Of a stretch of 15,405 nt of DNA, positions 14,830 to 15,405 are shown in pieces. Source of the DNA: Clostridiales bacterium (GTDB taxonomy: Bacteria; Bacillota; Clostridia; Christensenellales; CAG-314); assembly GCA_004558105.1 (NCBI GenBank), contig SFEB01000025.1, positions 1 to 15,405 of the forward strand, written 5' to 3'. The notes beneath the pieces were generated by a model, which searched no databases, was not told the origin of the DNA, and saw nothing but the letters and a program-made list of their open reading frames with translations. The translations under genes and the position numbers were made by a program. Position 1 is the stretch's first letter. Each line of letters starts with the position of its first letter.

Positions 14830-15405
14830 TCAGTTTTCTTCGTCAGATACCCAAACGGTGGGCTTTCCGTCCACATAGCGCCAATAATTTCCGCTTTCCG
14901 CCGGTTTGCTTTCACTGTAATAATACCACTTCGCATCTGTAAGATAAGTATTGTTACTATTTATGCTGATTTTTCCCCAATCTGCCGCAGTACCTTTGTA
15001 ATATACTGTCTTCAATGACGTGCAATTGTGGAACGCATCCTCACCTATACTCTTCACGCCTTTCCCTATAGTTACGCTTGTTAATGACGTGCAACGATAG
15101 AACGCACAACCACTTATACTCGTTACGTTGTCGGGTATAGTCATGCTTGTTAATGACCTGCAACTATAGAACGCACCCTCACCGATACTCGTGACACTGT
15201 CGGGTATCGTTGCACTTGTTAATGACTCACAACCGGAAAACGCATACTCACCTATACTCGTGACGCCGTTGCCTATCGTTACGCTTGTTAATGACGTGCA
15301 AACACAGAACGCACACTCACCTATACTCGTTACGCTGTCGGGTATCGTTACACTTGTTAATGACGTGCAATAATAGAACGCACAACCACCTATACTCGTT
15401 ACATT
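14830..15405 (-). CDS. BspA-type leucine-rich repeat protein, C-terminal part, truncated by window edge
   Basis: An open frame of 191 codons runs from the right edge to the TGA at 14830. The visible start-like ATG at 15142-15144 is inside a repeat and is not the true start. The protein consists of 23-residue LRR_5/BspA repeats of the form VTSIGxxAFxxCxSLTSVTIPxx: four complete ones, a fifth ending KTVYYKG, and partial sequence at the edge. A C-terminal region with a GTAADW...WYYYSE stretch and a closing WRYVDGKPTVW motif follows, typical of such proteins' ends. These are usually secreted or surface proteins involved in adhesion or host interaction. The N-terminus, and hence any signal peptide, is outside the window. 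There is no LPXTG motif or membrane anchor at the C-terminus. Confidence 0.85.
   Translation of the reverse strand, partial: NVTSIGGCAFYYCTSLTSVTIPDSVTSIGECAFCVCTSLTSVTIGNGVTSIGEYAFSGCESLTSATIPDSVTSIGEGAFYSCRSLTSMTIPDNVTSISGCAFYRCTSLTSVTIGKGVKSIGEDAFHNCTSLKTVYYKGTAADWGKISINSNNTYLTDAKWYYYSESKPAESGNYWRYVDGKPTVWVSDEEN
15011..15405. repeat. Tandem 69-bp repeats within the LRR gene
   Basis: The segment (G/T)T(T/C)AATGAC recurs at 15011, 15080, 15149, 15218, 15287 and 15356, exactly 69 bp (23 codons) apart. Units are nearly identical at the DNA level, with differences concentrated in the codons around the variable AFxxC positions. Confidence 0.95.

Noticed and set aside
15011..15405. Regular 69-bp periodicity that could be taken for a CRISPR array
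   Set aside because: The periodic unit is one continuous 23-codon coding repeat with no unique spacers. The frame stays open and matches BspA-type leucine-rich repeats.

Overview
The window looks like chromosomal core sequence from a low-to-mid-GC Gram-positive bacterium of the Clostridia type, probably a gut anaerobe. The signs are strong AAGGAGG-type ribosome binding sites, sigma-A-like promoters, a VanW protein, a GGGtGRT protein next to an IscU-like scaffold, and a BspA-type leucine-rich repeat protein. Placement below class is not supported by the sequence alone. I see no phage, insertion sequence or CRISPR array.

Left part (1-5500). Positions 1-355 carry no protein gene but hold two divergent promoters. 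One points left out of the window and looks like a stable-RNA promoter (TTGACA-17-TAAGAT, phased A-tracts upstream, transcript starting in a hairpin). The other drives a cyclodeaminase/cyclohydrolase family gene at 356. Next come a PlsC-like acyltransferase with a zinc ribbon, which overlaps an ESS-family (sodium/glutamate symporter-like) transporter by 29 bp, and then a stand-alone MATE exporter. Each of these units ends in a visible intrinsic terminator.

Middle part (5520-12843, all minus strand). Transcription order is PHP phosphoesterase, VanW/G5 envelope protein, dnaB, glnS, alaS. A near-consensus promoter lies in front of dnaB, so dnaB-glnS-alaS can form an information-processing operon. 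PHP-vanW forms a separate or read-through unit. The alanyl-tRNA synthetase has only 596 residues and stops after the editing domain. The presence of glnS indicates direct glutaminylation of tRNA-Gln.

Right part (12844-15405). A divergent intergenic region leads to a two-gene operon: a variant IscU/NifU-like scaffold followed by a GGGtGRT protein of unknown function. It ends in a bidirectional terminator facing a truncated leucine-rich repeat gene that runs off the right edge.

The main points of interest are: (i) the scaffold-GGGtGRT pair, the best candidate for an undescribed system; (ii) three genes whose -10 boxes lie 6-7 nt before the start codon, predicting leaderless mRNAs; (iii) a perfect 7-2-7 palindrome in the acyltransferase promoter; (iv) the short AlaRS; and (v) the phased A-tracts at the putative rRNA/tRNA promoter.
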